Shown here piece after piece: positions 25,988 to 34,415 of a DNA stretch of 64,000 nucleotides. Position numbers and translations under genes: made by a program. The notes beneath the pieces were generated by a model. That model was not told the origin of the DNA. It searched no databases and worked only from the letters and a program-made list of their open reading frames with translations. This DNA is from an uncultured Bacteroidota bacterium (lineage in GTDB: Bacteria; Bacteroidota; Bacteroidia; Bacteroidales; UBA12481): positions 1-64,000 of the forward strand of contig CAINOB010000123.1 of the NCBI GenBank assembly GCA_903851365.1, given 5' to 3'. Every line of letters starts with the position of its first letter. Positions within the stretch are counted from its first letter, which is position 1.

Positions 25988-26752
25988 ATGAAACTCCTTC
26001 AATTTGGTCTCGGTCGTTGGGGACAACATCATAAAAGGATTCTTGAGGATCTCGGGAATATGGTAGAGACCCATGATATCGAAGACAAATATTGGAATAT
26101 CCTGGATTGTGAACATGACCAGGTGGATGCTGTTATAGTCACCACCTCATCAGAGAATCACTGGCCCATTGCTCAATATGCTATGGATCTGGGATTGCCG
26201 GTATTTGTCGAGAAACCTGTGCTATTGAAACGGTCACAGTTGGATGAGCTCCGCAAACGGGAGGATAAGAAACTACTCATGGTCGGGCACCAACGCCTTT
26301 TCCTGCCCCGGATCGCTTCTCTGAAGGGAATCTGTCACCAAATGATCTCGACGATAAATTCCCGGAATCCAAGGACTGAAGGTGTTTTATTTACCTTAAT
26401 GGTTCAGGATATCGCCATCGCCCATTATGTCTGTGGTGTAGATTGGTTCGAGTGTACAAGAGCCGAAGGGGGACTCAATAGTCTATCGGTAGAATTGGTG
26501 CATAACCATATACGGGTAGAACTACTCGCTACTTTTAATAGTGACGGAATGGATTGCCAGTATTTTCACGATTCCAATGGGATAACTTCAATCTATCACT
26601 ATCACAATCAAGATTTACTTAAAATCGAATTGGAGGCCTTCTGCGCTTACGTAAGCAAGGGATTCCCCATAAAATTTAACGGAACTACTTCTGCCATTCA
26701 GGTAATGGAGAGTTGCTTTAAAATTCAAGACAAATTGGGGGAGAAATCATGA
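25988..26752 (+). CDS. Phage-encoded Gfo/Idh/MocA-like oxidoreductase
   Basis: This 254-residue protein has an N-terminal Rossmann fold (LLQFGLGRWGQHHKRIL) and the family segments AVIVTTSSENHWPIAQYAMD and VFVEKPVLLK, which hold the conserved Glu-Lys-Pro. It is shorter than the usual 330-400 residues, with a reduced C-terminal domain, and has no signal peptide. It opens a run of sugar-related genes (four glycosyltransferase-like proteins and a UDP-glucose dehydrogenase-like protein), so it probably acts on a nucleotide sugar. Confidence 0.85.
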   Translation: MKLLQFGLGRWGQHHKRILEDLGNMVETHDIEDKYWNILDCEHDQVDAVIVTTSSENHWPIAQYAMDLGLPVFVEKPVLLKRSQLDELRKREDKKLLMVGHQRLFLPRIASLKGICHQMISTINSRNPRTEGVLFTLMVQDIAIAHYVCGVDWFECTRAEGGLNSLSVELVHNHIRVELLATFNSDGMDCQYFHDSNGITSIYHYHNQDLLKIELEAFCAYVSKGFPIKFNGTTSAIQVMESCFKIQDKLGEKS

Positions 26753-27060
26753 AAATCAAGATACTGGGAATCAATTTTAAAATTAAGAAGGTCTGCCGGG
26801 GAGTTTTGGATAAAGGGGCCACGATAGGGAGAATGAACTCCGGTTCCGGAGAAATTTTCCTCCGAGACAACCTGCCGGCTGATATTGAATTATCAACTGT
26901 TATCCATGAAACCATCCATATTTTATCGGTCAACCTGGGATTGGATTTAAGCGAAGAACAAACAACTGCACTCGAGGCCGGGATTATGTCGGTGATCATG
27001 TGTAAGGAAAATGCCAAAATCTTAACAGAACTCTATTATCATGCAAGATCAGTTAAATAA
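26749..27060 (+). CDS. Small HExxH metallopeptidase-like protein
   Basis: This 103-residue protein contains the zincin motif VIHETIHILSVNLGLDLSEE (HETIH at about residues 47-51). Similar small phage proteins have the same HExxH plus a LGLxLSEE continuation. Its start overlaps the oxidoreductase stop. It may process a phage or host protein; the target is unknown. Confidence 0.75.
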   Translation: MKIKILGINFKIKKVCRGVLDKGATIGRMNSGSGEIFLRDNLPADIELSTVIHETIHILSVNLGLDLSEEQTTALEAGIMSVIMCKENAKILTELYYHARSVK

Positions 27061-27844
27061 GATCACCGTTAATAGTTTCAATGTCGAATTTGGTTACGAG
27101 TTGATCTCAACCGTTCCATATGCCTATTACCTTTTCACAAAGGACCAGTTGGCCGGAACAATTTCCGGAAAGGGAAGTGAGGCTCTATATTACTTTTCCC
27201 CGAACCATATAATCAATCCTGCCCCCAGGGATTGGGCCAACATACGAAAAATGACCACTCTGAATCATTGGATACATAAACCTACCCTGGACACCTCGCA
27301 GTTCTGCCCGCCCCCCTACAAACAATTCTACGCGAACGATAAGTATCATTTTGATCTGGTAATATACAATAGGTATAACAAAGAATGGCCCGGGGTCCCC
27401 GAATTAAACCGGCCAATCAACTTCTTTTCCCTGGACCTTCTTAAATCCATCTTCGAAAAATTCAAAGGAAAGATACTTTACTGTAATGTGGATGGGAAGC
27501 GGGAGTTACAAGATAAGGCTCATGCTATCCCATTGGGAGATTGGGATCTGATTAAGAAGTACCCAAGAGTAACTTCTATCCATGATTTGGAAGAAGACTA
27601 CAATCTGGCCCAGATGCTGGTCTTTTCGAACTGCCCGTTATTTCTTACCACGAATGGAGGGGGAGCAATTCTGGCTTCTTATTTCGGGGGGACCAATGTT
27701 ATTTACACGAATCCTGTAACTGTAAAGGGAAAGGTTTACGCCCGGGAAAACGAGACGGGAGACTTTGGATATTATCCTCTTTTCGGGGGTTCAAAAATAA
27801 TCAATGTGCATGACGATAAATCAATACTCAAACTGATATGTTAG
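27041..27844 (+). CDS. Glycosyltransferase-like protein
   Basis: This 267-residue protein resembles capsular/LPS glycosyltransferases of the two-Rossmann type, in particular FLTTNGGGAILASYFGGTNV near the C-terminus and a GKILYCNVDGKR segment earlier. The N-terminal FNVEFGYELISTVPYAYYLF is also seen in enzymes of this kind. It overlaps its neighbours by 20 bp upstream and 7 bp downstream. The exact family and donor sugar are not determined. Confidence 0.6.
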   Translation: MQDQLNKITVNSFNVEFGYELISTVPYAYYLFTKDQLAGTISGKGSEALYYFSPNHIINPAPRDWANIRKMTTLNHWIHKPTLDTSQFCPPPYKQFYANDKYHFDLVIYNRYNKEWPGVPELNRPINFFSLDLLKSIFEKFKGKILYCNVDGKRELQDKAHAIPLGDWDLIKKYPRVTSIHDLEEDYNLAQMLVFSNCPLFLTTNGGGAILASYFGGTNVIYTNPVTVKGKVYARENETGDFGYYPLFGGSKIINVHDDKSILKLIC

Positions 27845-28371
27845 AAAGAACCCAATTAATCAACCGGTTAATCCGGGAAAATAAATATAAGAGTTACCTG
27901 GAAATTGGACTGGGTAGCGGAATCAATTTCCGGGAGGTGAATTGTAAACAGAAAGTTGGTGTCGATCCATTTCAACCGGCCACTTTTCAGATGACCTCTG
28001 ATTATTTCTTCGCCCTGAATAAAGAAACTTTTGATATCGTCTTCGTAGATGGGCTGCATGTTGCGTATCAGGCAGAAATAGATATCCTGAATTCTTTAAA
28101 AGTCCTGCGTCCGGGAGGGGTTATTGTCATTCACGACTGTCTTCCAGCAAAAGAAGAAAGACAGTTACCCGAAAGAGTGACCAAAAACTGGCAGGGGGAT
28201 GTGTGGAAAGCCATTGTAGCCATGGCCCTGAACCAATGGAAAATGAAATTATTCGAGATAGAAACCGGTATCGTATTACTGTGGCCGGAGAAAAAGGAAT
28301 ACACTATTCCCGAGGGAGGGTTAACATGGGATTGGTTTCAGAAACATTTTAAAAATATGTTATGTGGATAG
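27838..28371 (+). CDS. Class I SAM-dependent methyltransferase
   Basis: This 177-residue protein has the SAM-binding motif YLEIGLGSGINF, the acidic loop GVDPFQP, and a FDIVFVDGLHVAYQAEIDIL segment followed by LRPGGVIVIHDCLP. These match small-molecule or sugar methyltransferases of the Methyltransf_24 type. It is embedded between glycosyltransferase genes with overlapping ends, so a methylated sugar is a likely product. Confidence 0.85.
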   Translation: MLERTQLINRLIRENKYKSYLEIGLGSGINFREVNCKQKVGVDPFQPATFQMTSDYFFALNKETFDIVFVDGLHVAYQAEIDILNSLKVLRPGGVIVIHDCLPAKEERQLPERVTKNWQGDVWKAIVAMALNQWKMKLFEIETGIVLLWPEKKEYTIPEGGLTWDWFQKHFKNMLCG

Positions 28372-29282
28372 CCTGGTTAATCAGTAGCGGAGGAATCTTT
28401 GGATCCGTCCGGGAGATGATCGAAACTTCGAATGTTCTGGTTGACCTCGGGCATAAGGTTACCATATATACTCCTCAGGGAGTGGATGCAAAATGGTTAC
28501 CCTGCAAAGCGAATTTCCGGAAGATGGGTCATCTTGATAAAGACTGCCCGGATGTATTGTTTTTGATGACCACTCCCGAGGAACCTTACTTTTCCATCTG
28601 GAAGAATAGCAAGGCAAAGATCAAGAGTTACTGCATGATGGGGTATGCCACGGATGCGCTGCACAAAGAACCCGATAGATTCCTGAGTGAAAAACATAAT
28701 TGGATTGTCAAGAATCACTGGTGTATATGCGATGGAAGTTGGCAACTACGGGACATGAAACGGTTTAACCCGGATGTTGGTCCGGCTATTGGTGGGGTCA
28801 ACCTCGATCAGTTCCACCCTGTGGAGGTTCCAAAGTCAGTTGACGTGGTGTGGAGTAATGATCCCCGACCGAGAAAAGACTCTATCACGGTAGCTAAGGC
28901 CATTAACGGACTCTCCAATGATTTCTATTTCAAAAAAGGTATTCCCCAGGATAAGATCGCGGAGTTTCTCAGTAAAGGGAGGGTGTTTGCCGACAGTCAC
29001 GTTCGAGGCGGTTGGTGTAATCCTGTGGCTGAGGCCATGGCCTGCGGGGTACCGGTGGTTTGTACGAACATTCCTTGCAATGAAGACTTTGCCATTCATG
29101 GGAGAACAGCTTTGTTGGTAGAACCCGGCGATTGGCAAAAAATGCGGGAGTATATCGAATTACTTCTTACGGATATCGATTTGTATAACGATCTGCGCGA
29201 CGAGGGACTTGCCCGGATAGCCAAATTTGACTACCGGCTAGTGACCCCCAAATTAGCAGATGCAATTCAGAGACACCTATGA
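28362..29282 (+). CDS. Glycosyltransferase family 4-like protein
   Basis: This 306-residue GT-B enzyme is compact for the family. Seen are N-terminal WLISSGGIFGSVREMIETSN and VLVDLGHKVTIYTPQG, and the donor-site region RGGWCNPVAEAMACGVPVVC, then RTALLVEPGDW, which hold the family EAMA.G.P motif. It is translationally coupled to both neighbours. A role in extending a glycan is inferred. Confidence 0.85.
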   Translation: MWIAWLISSGGIFGSVREMIETSNVLVDLGHKVTIYTPQGVDAKWLPCKANFRKMGHLDKDCPDVLFLMTTPEEPYFSIWKNSKAKIKSYCMMGYATDALHKEPDRFLSEKHNWIVKNHWCICDGSWQLRDMKRFNPDVGPAIGGVNLDQFHPVEVPKSVDVVWSNDPRPRKDSITVAKAINGLSNDFYFKKGIPQDKIAEFLSKGRVFADSHVRGGWCNPVAEAMACGVPVVCTNIPCNEDFAIHGRTALLVEPGDWQKMREYIELLLTDIDLYNDLRDEGLARIAKFDYRLVTPKLADAIQRHL

Positions 29283-29899
29283 TCAACATTATCATTCGTA
29301 CCTCCGGCCGGCCACGGTACTTCAAAAGTTGCGTTGCCTCGATTGAGCGTCAGACTTACCGGGATTATCGGATTATCGTAGGAATGGACACTCCGGAAAC
29401 CTATGCGGATAAATATCATCCCTTTCGGTACCCAAGAACAAAATCCAATGGAACATTCCTTCAGTTAAAAGAAACCCGGACCCTGCACTTTCCCTATAAT
29501 CTTTACCTGAATACCTTGATGACCAAGTGTGAACCGGGGTGGGTGATGTTTCTGGATGATGACGACGAGTTTTTTGGAAGCAATGCTTTAATGGATATTA
29601 TTCATCATCTGAAGGTAACAACAGATGTCCCGTTCTGGAGGGTGAGAATCAATAACCGGGTGGTCCCCTCGAATGAGAATTTTGGGAAACGTCCCGTGGT
29701 TAAGGATGTTTCGTGTATCGGGTTCGCTTTTCACACCGATTACATTCCGCTTATGCAGTTCGATCCCTATAAACAGGCAGACTACCGCATAGCGAACCGC
29801 CTATTTTCAATTTTAAATCCTGTATGGATAGATAAGGTATTAACCCAGACTCAGCGTCGGGAAGGAATCGGCAGGGGCCTAAGACAGGACAAAATATAA
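29279..29899 (+). CDS. Glycosyltransferase family 2-like protein
   Basis: This 206-residue GT-A protein starts MINIIIRTSGRPRYFKSCVA, then SIERQTYRDYRIIVGMD. The metal-binding acidic motif is WVMFLDDDDEFFG (about residues 83-95). It is short for the family. The next gene starts 12 bp on. Confidence 0.85.
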   Translation: MINIIIRTSGRPRYFKSCVASIERQTYRDYRIIVGMDTPETYADKYHPFRYPRTKSNGTFLQLKETRTLHFPYNLYLNTLMTKCEPGWVMFLDDDDEFFGSNALMDIIHHLKVTTDVPFWRVRINNRVVPSNENFGKRPVVKDVSCIGFAFHTDYIPLMQFDPYKQADYRIANRLFSILNPVWIDKVLTQTQRREGIGRGLRQDKI

Positions 29900-29911
29900 A
29901 GACAATAAAAG

Positions 29912-30661
29912 ATGAAACAAGTTAAGATTTTTGGACACGGGGAAATCGGTCAATCCCTTCACGAGGTTTACGAACGTGCAGGCTGGTTTGGAATAGCATG
30001 GAGAGATCTGGACACGGGATCCGGACCGGATAAATGCGATATCTTAAATGTGTGTATACCATTCTCTGATCAATTCGTCAGTATAGTGGCGCGTGAGATA
30101 TGGTGGTCAGATGCCAGGATAGTGATCATTCATTCCACGGTGGCTCCGGGAACCACAAAAGAAATCATTGATCTGGTCAAAGACAAAGATGTTCTCATTG
30201 TGCATTCTCCCGTAATCGGGGTACACCCGAATTTAGCCGAAGGGATCCAGACTTTCACTAAATGGATCGGATGTGAGACTAATGCAAATGCAGAATTAGT
30301 ACGGGAACACTTTAACCAAATCGGTATTCCAAATACCCGGAAGGTTACCCCAGCTATCTCGACCGAGATCGCCAAACTTATGGATACCACTTACTATGGG
30401 GCATGTCTTGCCGTGAACGCCGAAGCTACTGAGTGGTTAAATAGTCAGGGGACCCGTTCCAGTTTCTGGGTTGAATATCTGATGGAGTACAATCGGGGAT
30501 ATCAAACCCTTGGAATGGGAAACATAGTCCGTCCCTATTTTCCTGCCCTAAATATGCCGATCGGTGGACACTGTGTTGGAAACAATGCCAGGATACTTAA
30601 GCAAGTACATGACTTTCCGGCCCTTGATCAAATCATTAAATACCTCCCAAATGAAAATTAA
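29912..30661 (+). CDS. UDP-glucose/GDP-mannose dehydrogenase-like protein, short form
   Basis: This 249-residue protein matches the N-terminal NAD-binding and central domains of UDP-sugar 6-dehydrogenases: IFGHGEIGQSLHEVYERAG, VIIHSTVAPGTTKEIIDLV, EIAKLMDTTYYGACLAVNAE, and MPIGGHCVGNNARIL, where the GGHC Cys is the catalytic thiol in the family. The C-terminal UDP-binding domain is absent (full enzymes are about 430 residues), so the substrate or activity may differ. Confidence 0.8.
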   Translation: MKQVKIFGHGEIGQSLHEVYERAGWFGIAWRDLDTGSGPDKCDILNVCIPFSDQFVSIVAREIWWSDARIVIIHSTVAPGTTKEIIDLVKDKDVLIVHSPVIGVHPNLAEGIQTFTKWIGCETNANAELVREHFNQIGIPNTRKVTPAISTEIAKLMDTTYYGACLAVNAEATEWLNSQGTRSSFWVEYLMEYNRGYQTLGMGNIVRPYFPALNMPIGGHCVGNNARILKQVHDFPALDQIIKYLPNEN

Positions 30662-30995
30662 CCAGTTAATTATAGAGTGGTGGATAGCCCAGAAGAATCT
30701 GCGGAGGGCCCAACGCCGGAATAAAAAGTTGTTGCACTTCATCAAATTAGCCAATGAGCTCACCCGCGTGGACCGGAAGAGCCGGTATGTGATCGATCTG
30801 GAGAATAGATTCAAGATCCTCAGTACGGTTGACATTGACCGGATGAAGAAATATAATGAATTGCCCAAGGGGACTACTATCATGGATATTTATCGCAATA
30901 CCGTGTATACAGCAACTTATAATCCGGATGTTAAGGATGCCTGGAAAACCATGCGTTACCGTGAAAAGAACAAAGCGGAAGGGCTGAAACAATGA
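30651..30995 (+). CDS. Hypothetical basic helical protein in the sugar cassette
   Basis: This 114-residue protein starts at ATG 30651, overlapping the end of the dehydrogenase-like gene. It is strongly basic and helical (IAQKNLRRAQRRNKKLLHFI, ELTRVDRKSRYVIDLENRFK), with a less charged C-terminus. No family was recognised. It is coupled to the next glycosyltransferase-like gene by a 4-bp overlap. Confidence 0.7.
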   Translation: MKINQLIIEWWIAQKNLRRAQRRNKKLLHFIKLANELTRVDRKSRYVIDLENRFKILSTVDIDRMKKYNELPKGTTIMDIYRNTVYTATYNPDVKDAWKTMRYREKNKAEGLKQ

Positions 30996-31720
30996 CTCAT
31001 TTCGTCTTTGTCTACGCAAAGTCCCCCGCTGTTTGGGAGGAATTGCACTACTCGATCCTGAGTATCCGGAAGTTCTTCCGGGGGGAATTTAAAATATTCG
31101 TCTATGGGGATGACCCCAAAGAAAAAGGAGTTGTCTGGATCAAGACTGACAAGATTCAATCGGAGAAGAATTCCAAGACCACGGATATCAACTATAAAAT
31201 TCTCAGGATTGCCGGCAGTAAAGAGATTAACGAGGACTTTGTGTATATGTATGACGATATCATTCTGTTAAAACCGTGTACGGAGGAAGACTTTAAACCT
31301 ACAAGGGCCGTGGATTATGCTCCCAAACCGGGGATGTATTTCGGGCCAAATGCCAAACCCTCCCGGACCTGGATCAACCAGTGGTTAAAAACTATGCTAA
31401 CCCTGAAGCAATACCAACTCCCAACATGGAACTATGAGACCCATCTCCCGAGATGGTATAACAAAACTCGTATCATGGAGATTATGGATCGATACCGGCC
31501 TGTGGATAACGTGCTGCTATTCGCTTCACTCTATTTCAATACTTACTGTTTGGCTCCGGATGAATCCCTGGAAAAGAATAAAAATATCAAAGCTGGCTTA
31601 TATGATCCTCATGAAGCAGCATGGATACAGGCTAATGTTCCGGGGAAACTTTTTCTCAATTATGATAATGTAGGCCTGAACCAACATTTAAAAAACTTTA
31701 TCAAGACTTTACTAAAATGA
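30992..31720 (+). CDS. Stealth-like capsular glycosyltransferase/phosphotransferase-like protein
   Basis: This 242-residue protein has a GT-like N-terminus (THFVFVYAKSPAVWEELHYS, ILSIRKFFRGEFKIFVYGDD) and the acidic metal-site-like segment DFVYMYDDIILLKPCTEEDF at about residues 86-105, like Stealth/capsule sugar-phosphate transferases. It would add a sugar or sugar phosphate. It ends on the start of the HTH gene (ATGA). Confidence 0.65.
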   Translation: MTHFVFVYAKSPAVWEELHYSILSIRKFFRGEFKIFVYGDDPKEKGVVWIKTDKIQSEKNSKTTDINYKILRIAGSKEINEDFVYMYDDIILLKPCTEEDFKPTRAVDYAPKPGMYFGPNAKPSRTWINQWLKTMLTLKQYQLPTWNYETHLPRWYNKTRIMEIMDRYRPVDNVLLFASLYFNTYCLAPDESLEKNKNIKAGLYDPHEAAWIQANVPGKLFLNYDNVGLNQHLKNFIKTLLK

Positions 31721-32766
31721 AAACACCGAAGACCCCCGAAGAACTCGCCAAAATGGTTGAGATGGGCGTTTGGTTTAAGGATGTCCGGGAAACTCAAAGC
31801 ATGAATATTTCTGAGTTTGCAAAGTTTATCGGCATCAAGGATCGGGAAGTGAGACCGATTGAAGAGGGTAAATCAGAAATAGAACCCTTCGTTCTTAAAA
31901 TCATTAAGCGAAGGACCGGCCGGGAGTTCGGGGAAAAACTTCCTGAATTCGTTCCGGATGCAGAAATAATGGATATGACCGCTTCGCGCCCCATTGAGCA
32001 AACACCACCACATTACCCATCAGATAGACCACTAGTCAGGGTCAGGCCAGAAGCATTGGCAGCCAGGAAAAAAGTATTAAAGGAAAGAGCAAAAGAGGTA
32101 CACCATCCACGGAAAGAGGAGGAACTAAAGAAAGTCAGCGAATGGCTAAAGGATGGAATGAAGTTAAGGGGCTTCTCGCATTCTGCATTGGCAGCAAAAG
32201 CGAACATTAAGGAGTCCACCATTCGAAGCCTGCTGTATTGCTACGCCAATATGAAGAGTGATGTCAGGCAAAAGATAATGAACGTCTTAATGATACCGGG
32301 CCCCAATGGCGAACCGCAGGCATACCCGAAAGGGTCAGTTGAGGAAATTGTGGACCCAATTCATGAGAAGCTACCAGTGAAAGATAGTGGACCTGATACA
32401 TTGTTGAATTCGGTCAACGCGGCAATAACAGAAAAGAATCCCCCGACGTTTGCCATGATAATTGATAAAATTATTAAAAGAAGCGACGGGGTGATGCCGG
32501 TCATTGAGGAAGCCATAAAAAATTCCCAAATCACTTGCACTCCCTTATGTAATGAATTTCAGTTGTCGAAAGTAGTAGGTAAACGTCAATACCTAATTTT
32601 CCTTAAGGTATATCCCAAAACTAAAACATTCCGGATTGAATCATGGAAGCGAGGCAACGCATTCAATTTCTCGGCCAGCCGGGATATTACCTTGGGTTGT
32701 GCAGTGGCTGACCTGATTAAGGCAGCGGTTTTAAAGGCAGATGAAGAATTTTCACTAATACCATAA
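31717..32766 (+). CDS. Two-HTH regulator-like protein
   Basis: This 349-residue protein has two predicted helix-turn-helix units. One is near the N-terminus (QSMNISEFAKFIGIKDREVR, XRE-like), the other near residues 145-175 (RGFSHSALAAKANIKESTIR). The C-terminal third is a mixed domain (QYLIFLKVYPKTKTFRIESW). It probably binds DNA; whether it is a phage repressor, activator or other factor is unclear. It lies in a late operon, not next to a visible repressor/antirepressor switch. Confidence 0.65.
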   Translation: MKTPKTPEELAKMVEMGVWFKDVRETQSMNISEFAKFIGIKDREVRPIEEGKSEIEPFVLKIIKRRTGREFGEKLPEFVPDAEIMDMTASRPIEQTPPHYPSDRPLVRVRPEALAARKKVLKERAKEVHHPRKEEELKKVSEWLKDGMKLRGFSHSALAAKANIKESTIRSLLYCYANMKSDVRQKIMNVLMIPGPNGEPQAYPKGSVEEIVDPIHEKLPVKDSGPDTLLNSVNAAITEKNPPTFAMIIDKIIKRSDGVMPVIEEAIKNSQITCTPLCNEFQLSKVVGKRQYLIFLKVYPKTKTFRIESWKRGNAFNFSASRDITLGCAVADLIKAAVLKADEEFSLIP

Positions 32767-32770
32767 TCAA

Positions 32771-33436
32771 ATGACAAAGAATCAAATTATTGCGATTGCT
32801 ATTATCTGCCATGAGGCAAATAAGGCTTACTGTGAATTCATTGGGGATCATTCGCAAAAGAATTGGTGTGATGCCGAACAATGGCAGCGAGACTCCGCTA
32901 TTAAGGGCGTAGAATTCAGGCTTGATAATCCGAATGCCGGAGATGACGCACAGCATAACTCCTGGATGAAGGAGAAGATTGATCAGGGTTGGGTGTACGG
33001 TCCAATAAAGGATGCTGAAAAGAAAACACACCCTTGTCTGGTTCCGTTTAACTCCCTCCCGGTCGAGCAGCAAATCAAGGATAGGCTGTTTTGCGCCATC
33101 GTTGATGCTCACATTACAAGGATAACCGTGACTTTCGGAGAGGCCGTAAAAGCCTTAAAACAGGGAAGGTTGATCACTCGTGCCGGTTGGAATGGAAAGG
33201 GATTGTTTGTTTTCATGCAGGTTCCCTCTATGATTCCTTCTGACGTTGTTCCGAAAATGCAGTCTTTACCTCAATCGGTGAAGGATGAGTTTCAAAAAAG
33301 AACATCTGGCCCGGCCATGGCTCAAGCCATAAGATACAGTAATCAGCTGGCTATTGTTGATTTAACGAATGAAATAAAAGGATGGGCTCCGTCTGTATCG
33401 GACGCATTGGCTGAGGATTGGGTTGTACTGGACTAG
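32771..33436 (+). CDS. RyR domain fused to Tad2 (DUF2829) domain, candidate anti-defence protein
   Basis: This 221-residue protein has two recognisable domains. Residues about 12-112 match the RyR domain: CHEANKAYCEFIGDHSQKNW, SWMKEKIDQGWVYGPIKDAE and KKTHPCLVPFNSLPVEQQ. Residues about 120-221 match DUF2829/Tad2: TVTFGEAVKALKQGRLITRA, GWNGKGLFVFMQVPS, GWAPSVSDALAEDWVVLD. Tad2 proteins are phage inhibitors of Thoeris that sequester cyclic ADP-ribose-type signals. The RyR domain is known in phage and bacterial conflict-gene neighbourhoods and is suspected to bind ligands. The fusion suggests a nucleotide-signal sponge; this is inference. It lies just before the lysis genes. Confidence 0.88.
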   Translation: MTKNQIIAIAIICHEANKAYCEFIGDHSQKNWCDAEQWQRDSAIKGVEFRLDNPNAGDDAQHNSWMKEKIDQGWVYGPIKDAEKKTHPCLVPFNSLPVEQQIKDRLFCAIVDAHITRITVTFGEAVKALKQGRLITRAGWNGKGLFVFMQVPSMIPSDVVPKMQSLPQSVKDEFQKRTSGPAMAQAIRYSNQLAIVDLTNEIKGWAPSVSDALAEDWVVLD

Positions 33437-33437
33437 C

Positions 33438-33650
33438 ATGAAACAACTAGTAATGAAAATCTTTGGGGGTCTCAAAATCTTTGGGGCCCCTATCCTATCC
33501 CGGTCGGAACGGTTGAAGGGTGCATTGTCAGACCCTGATATTCATCTTTTACTGATGATGGCCTATAATGAAGGCCGGGACGATGTGTTATTATGGCACA
33601 CATGCAAAACAAAAGAATCATTAATTGAACTTCTGGAATCAGTAGTATGA
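33438..33650 (+). CDS. Hypothetical small protein before the endolysin
   Basis: This 70-residue protein starts at ATG 33438, two bases after the RyR-Tad2 stop. It has a hydrophobic-amphipathic start (MKIFGGLKIFGAPILSRSER) and an acidic helical end (TKESLIELLESVV). It ends on the endolysin ATG (ATGA). It could be a lysis accessory; there is no motif support. Confidence 0.6.
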   Translation: MKQLVMKIFGGLKIFGAPILSRSERLKGALSDPDIHLLLMMAYNEGRDDVLLWHTCKTKESLIELLESVV

Positions 33651-34195
33651 AACCATCCGACTTCGTAAAGCAATTCTACCCCTTTGCCAGGGAGACCGAA
33701 ACCAAAACCGGAATCTCTGCCCTGTTTATTCTTGCCCAGGCGGCTCATGAATCGGCGTATGGCAATGCTGCTCCTGGATTTATGTTCTTCGGAAAAAAAG
33801 ATTTTGACGGGATTAATGGGAATGAACAACTCCTCAGGACCACGGAATACAGCCAAAGGATGGACTTAAAGTTTCCCGAGATCATTTCTATCACTCCATG
33901 TGTAAGAAACGGATTACCCTATTATAAGTACGTTGTGAGGGATTATTTCAGGAAGTATAATACCCCCGAAGAATCCTTTACTGACCATGCACAGTTTTTC
34001 TTCAAAAACAAGCGGTACGTAGATTCACTTCTGGTTAAAGAAGATCCCCGGGAGTTTGCCCGAAGAATTGCTGCAGATGGCTACGCTACGGACCCCAACT
34101 ATGCAACGTTGTTGATTTCCATGATTGACAAAATAGAGACATTGGTCCCCAAAGAGGTTATCAATGCAGGAAGTAGCGTGGGGTACCAGGGATGA
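33647..34195 (+). CDS. GH73-type endo-beta-N-acetylglucosaminidase, endolysin
   Basis: This 182-residue peptidoglycan hydrolase is of the FlgJ/GH73 type. The family core is visible as FILAQAAHESAYGNAAPGFM (catalytic Glu in HESAYG, about residue 35), FFGKKDFDG, and the later YNTPEESFTDHAQFFFKNKR and RIAADGYATDPNYATLLISM. There is no signal peptide, so a holin or other release route is needed. It probably acts as the phage endolysin. Confidence 0.9.
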   Translation: MKPSDFVKQFYPFARETETKTGISALFILAQAAHESAYGNAAPGFMFFGKKDFDGINGNEQLLRTTEYSQRMDLKFPEIISITPCVRNGLPYYKYVVRDYFRKYNTPEESFTDHAQFFFKNKRYVDSLLVKEDPREFARRIAADGYATDPNYATLLISMIDKIETLVPKEVINAGSSVGYQG

Positions 34196-34380
34196 ACGAT
34201 ATAAAATCAATCACAACCCAAATGGAAGAAAGCATTCAGAAGGTTGTCGAAGAAATTATAGACACTTTAACCTATGTAAATATGAGGTCCGGATGGAATA
34301 TCCCCCGAAAGATTGGGAAACCTCGTAAAGGATTTGGACCCAAGAAAACAATGAGAGTCAGAAACATTTGCAAATCATAA
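34192..34380 (+). CDS. Small basic protein at operon end
   Basis: This 62-residue protein overlaps the endolysin stop (ATGA). Its N-terminus is helical and acidic (TTQMEESIQKVVEEIIDTLT), its C-terminus strongly basic (PRKIGKPRKGFGPKKTMRVR). A terminator follows 4 bp later. Function is unknown. Confidence 0.65.
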   Translation: MNDIKSITTQMEESIQKVVEEIIDTLTYVNMRSGWNIPRKIGKPRKGFGPKKTMRVRNICKS

Positions 34381-34384
34381 ACAT

Positions 34385-34415
34385 GAGGCTGCCCACCAAG
34401 ACAGCCTCTTTTTTT
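34385..34415 (+). terminator. Terminator of the terminase-endolysin operon
   Basis: GAGGCTG (34385-34391) pairs perfectly with CAGCCTC (34402-34408), followed by seven T. It ends the plus-strand operon at a convergent junction with the portal gene, whose stop codon lies within the T-run. Confidence 0.9.
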
